Source: Kiritimatiellia bacterium
Lineage (GTDB): Bacteria; Verrucomicrobiota; Kiritimatiellia; RFP12; UBA3636
Assembly: GCA_017450425.1 (NCBI GenBank)
Contig: JAFSUV010000099.1
Coordinates: 1-6,535, forward strand
DNA: 6,535 bases
Direction of reading: 5' to 3'
Shown here in pieces: positions 6,064-6,535 of this stretch. Positions within the stretch are counted from its first letter, which is position 1. Each line of letters opens with the position of its first letter. A program made the position numbers and the translations under genes. The notes beneath the pieces were generated by a model. That model was not told the origin of the DNA, did no database searches, and saw only the letters and a list, made by a program, of their open reading frames with translations.

Positions 6064-6477
6064 TCATTCGTCGTTGCGGCCCGACGTGGCGAGCGCCATG
6101 CTCCGCACGCCGGCCGAGTGCGCTATGCGCGCCACCTGGGCGATCGTGCCGTAGTCCGCCTTTTCGTCGCCGCGGATGGCGACCTTCACGTCGGGATCGG
6201 CGGCAACCCGCGCTCTCAGCGCGGACTCGAGCTGCGCCAGATCGAGCGCGTCGCCGCCGAGAAAAATCCTGCCTTCGGCATCGACGGAACCGACGCTCGT
6301 GTTGTCCAGCGGATCGACCTGCTCCGACTCCCCGTGCGGGAGTTTCACCGGAATCCCCTGCTCGATCATCGGAAATGTGATGATGAAGGTGATGAGGAGG
6401 AGAAAGGTGAGGTCCGACATCGACGTGATGTTCATGTCGATTATCGGGCGGAACGAGTGCGGATGGCGGCGGGACAT
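6064..6477 (-). CDS. exbD: ExbD/TolR-family biopolymer transport protein
   Basis: An inner-membrane protein of 137 residues that, with an ExbB/TolQ partner, uses the proton gradient to drive TonB- or Tol-type envelope work. Residues 1-18 are a short cytoplasmic tail. One membrane helix covers about 20-38 and carries Asp22 (SMSDLTFLLLITFIITF), the expected proton-coupling acidic residue. Residues 43-137 form the periplasmic domain, with VKLP after the helix, DVKVAIRGDEKADYG near the middle, and the closing AGVRSMALAT. Its length is normal for the family. AAGG at 6486-6489 lies 8 nt before the ATG. The upstream gene ends 4 nt away and matches the expected ExbB position. ExbD and TolR cannot be told apart here; no tonB or tolA lies in the window. 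Confidence 0.93.
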   Translation of the reverse strand: MSRRHPHSFRPIIDMNITSMSDLTFLLLITFIITFPMIEQGIPVKLPHGESEQVDPLDNTSVGSVDAEGRIFLGGDALDLAQLESALRARVAADPDVKVAIRGDEKADYGTIAQVARIAHSAGVRSMALATSGRNDE

Positions 6478-6481
6478 TGCT

Positions 6482-6535
6482 TCAACCTTGCGGGGCGATG
6501 AACGAGCCGCCCGGAGCGCCGGGGGGATACTGGAA
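6482..6535 (-). CDS. C-terminal end of a probable ExbB/TolQ protein (partial)
   Basis: Only the last 17 codons and a TGA stop (6482-6484) are in the window; the reading frame is open to the right edge. The visible tail is FQYPPGAPGGSFIAPQG, a flexible Pro/Gly-rich end with no diagnostic motif. The ExbB/MotA/TolQ assignment rests on the 4-nt gap to exbD and the usual exbB-exbD order. The ribosome site of exbD lies just inside this gene's end. Confidence 0.5.
   Translation of the reverse strand, partial: FQYPPGAPGGSFIAPQG

Overview
The window is GC-rich bacterial DNA, tightly packed, with two gene blocks pointing at each other. An ExbB/ExbD pair and a LpxG/YkuE-type phosphoesterase indicate a Gram-negative (diderm) cell. 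The long-form HisG, a sulfatase-like protein fused to a TPR-like tail, and a phosphoesterase resembling chlamydial LpxG would fit the Planctomycetes-Verrucomicrobia-Chlamydiae side of the tree (for example Kiritimatiellota or Verrucomicrobiota). That placement is a low-confidence inference from gene families; nothing in the window fixes the taxon.

Plus strand, about 35-3545: an apparent operon hisD - hisG - metallophosphoesterase. The hisD and hisG frames overlap by 4 nt, and 2 nt separate hisG from the phosphoesterase. HisD carries out the last steps of histidine synthesis and HisG the first. Upstream of the recognisable HisD domain lies the oddest part of the window, a composite 5' region (35-399). 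It has a 17-bp RNA hairpin (35-51 with 93-109) whose loop carries an extended -10-like box and a Shine-Dalgarno, a start codon inside the right arm, and then twelve tandem units of 24 nt (one of 18 nt) that are open in all six frames. The array runs up to the point where a normal HisD protein would begin (GTG at 392), so hisD either gains about 97 Ser/Arg/Ala-rich residues or starts late behind a repeat-filled leader.

Minus strand, 6535 down to 3495: the tail of a probable exbB/tolQ gene, then exbD/tolR, a PpiC-like parvulin prolyl isomerase without a signal peptide, and a predicted lipoprotein that matches the sulfatase/alkaline-phosphatase fold but has lost its metal ligands and nucleophile. 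These genes are separated by 4 nt, about 26 nt and a 4-nt overlap, so they look co-transcribed from a promoter beyond the right edge. The two blocks converge and their coding regions overlap by 51 nt, with no visible terminator between them.

No tRNA, rRNA, CRISPR array, insertion sequence or transposase was seen. There is no gene-free stretch above 300 bases unless hisD starts at 392; in that case 1-391 holds only the hairpin, promoter-like box and repeat array.
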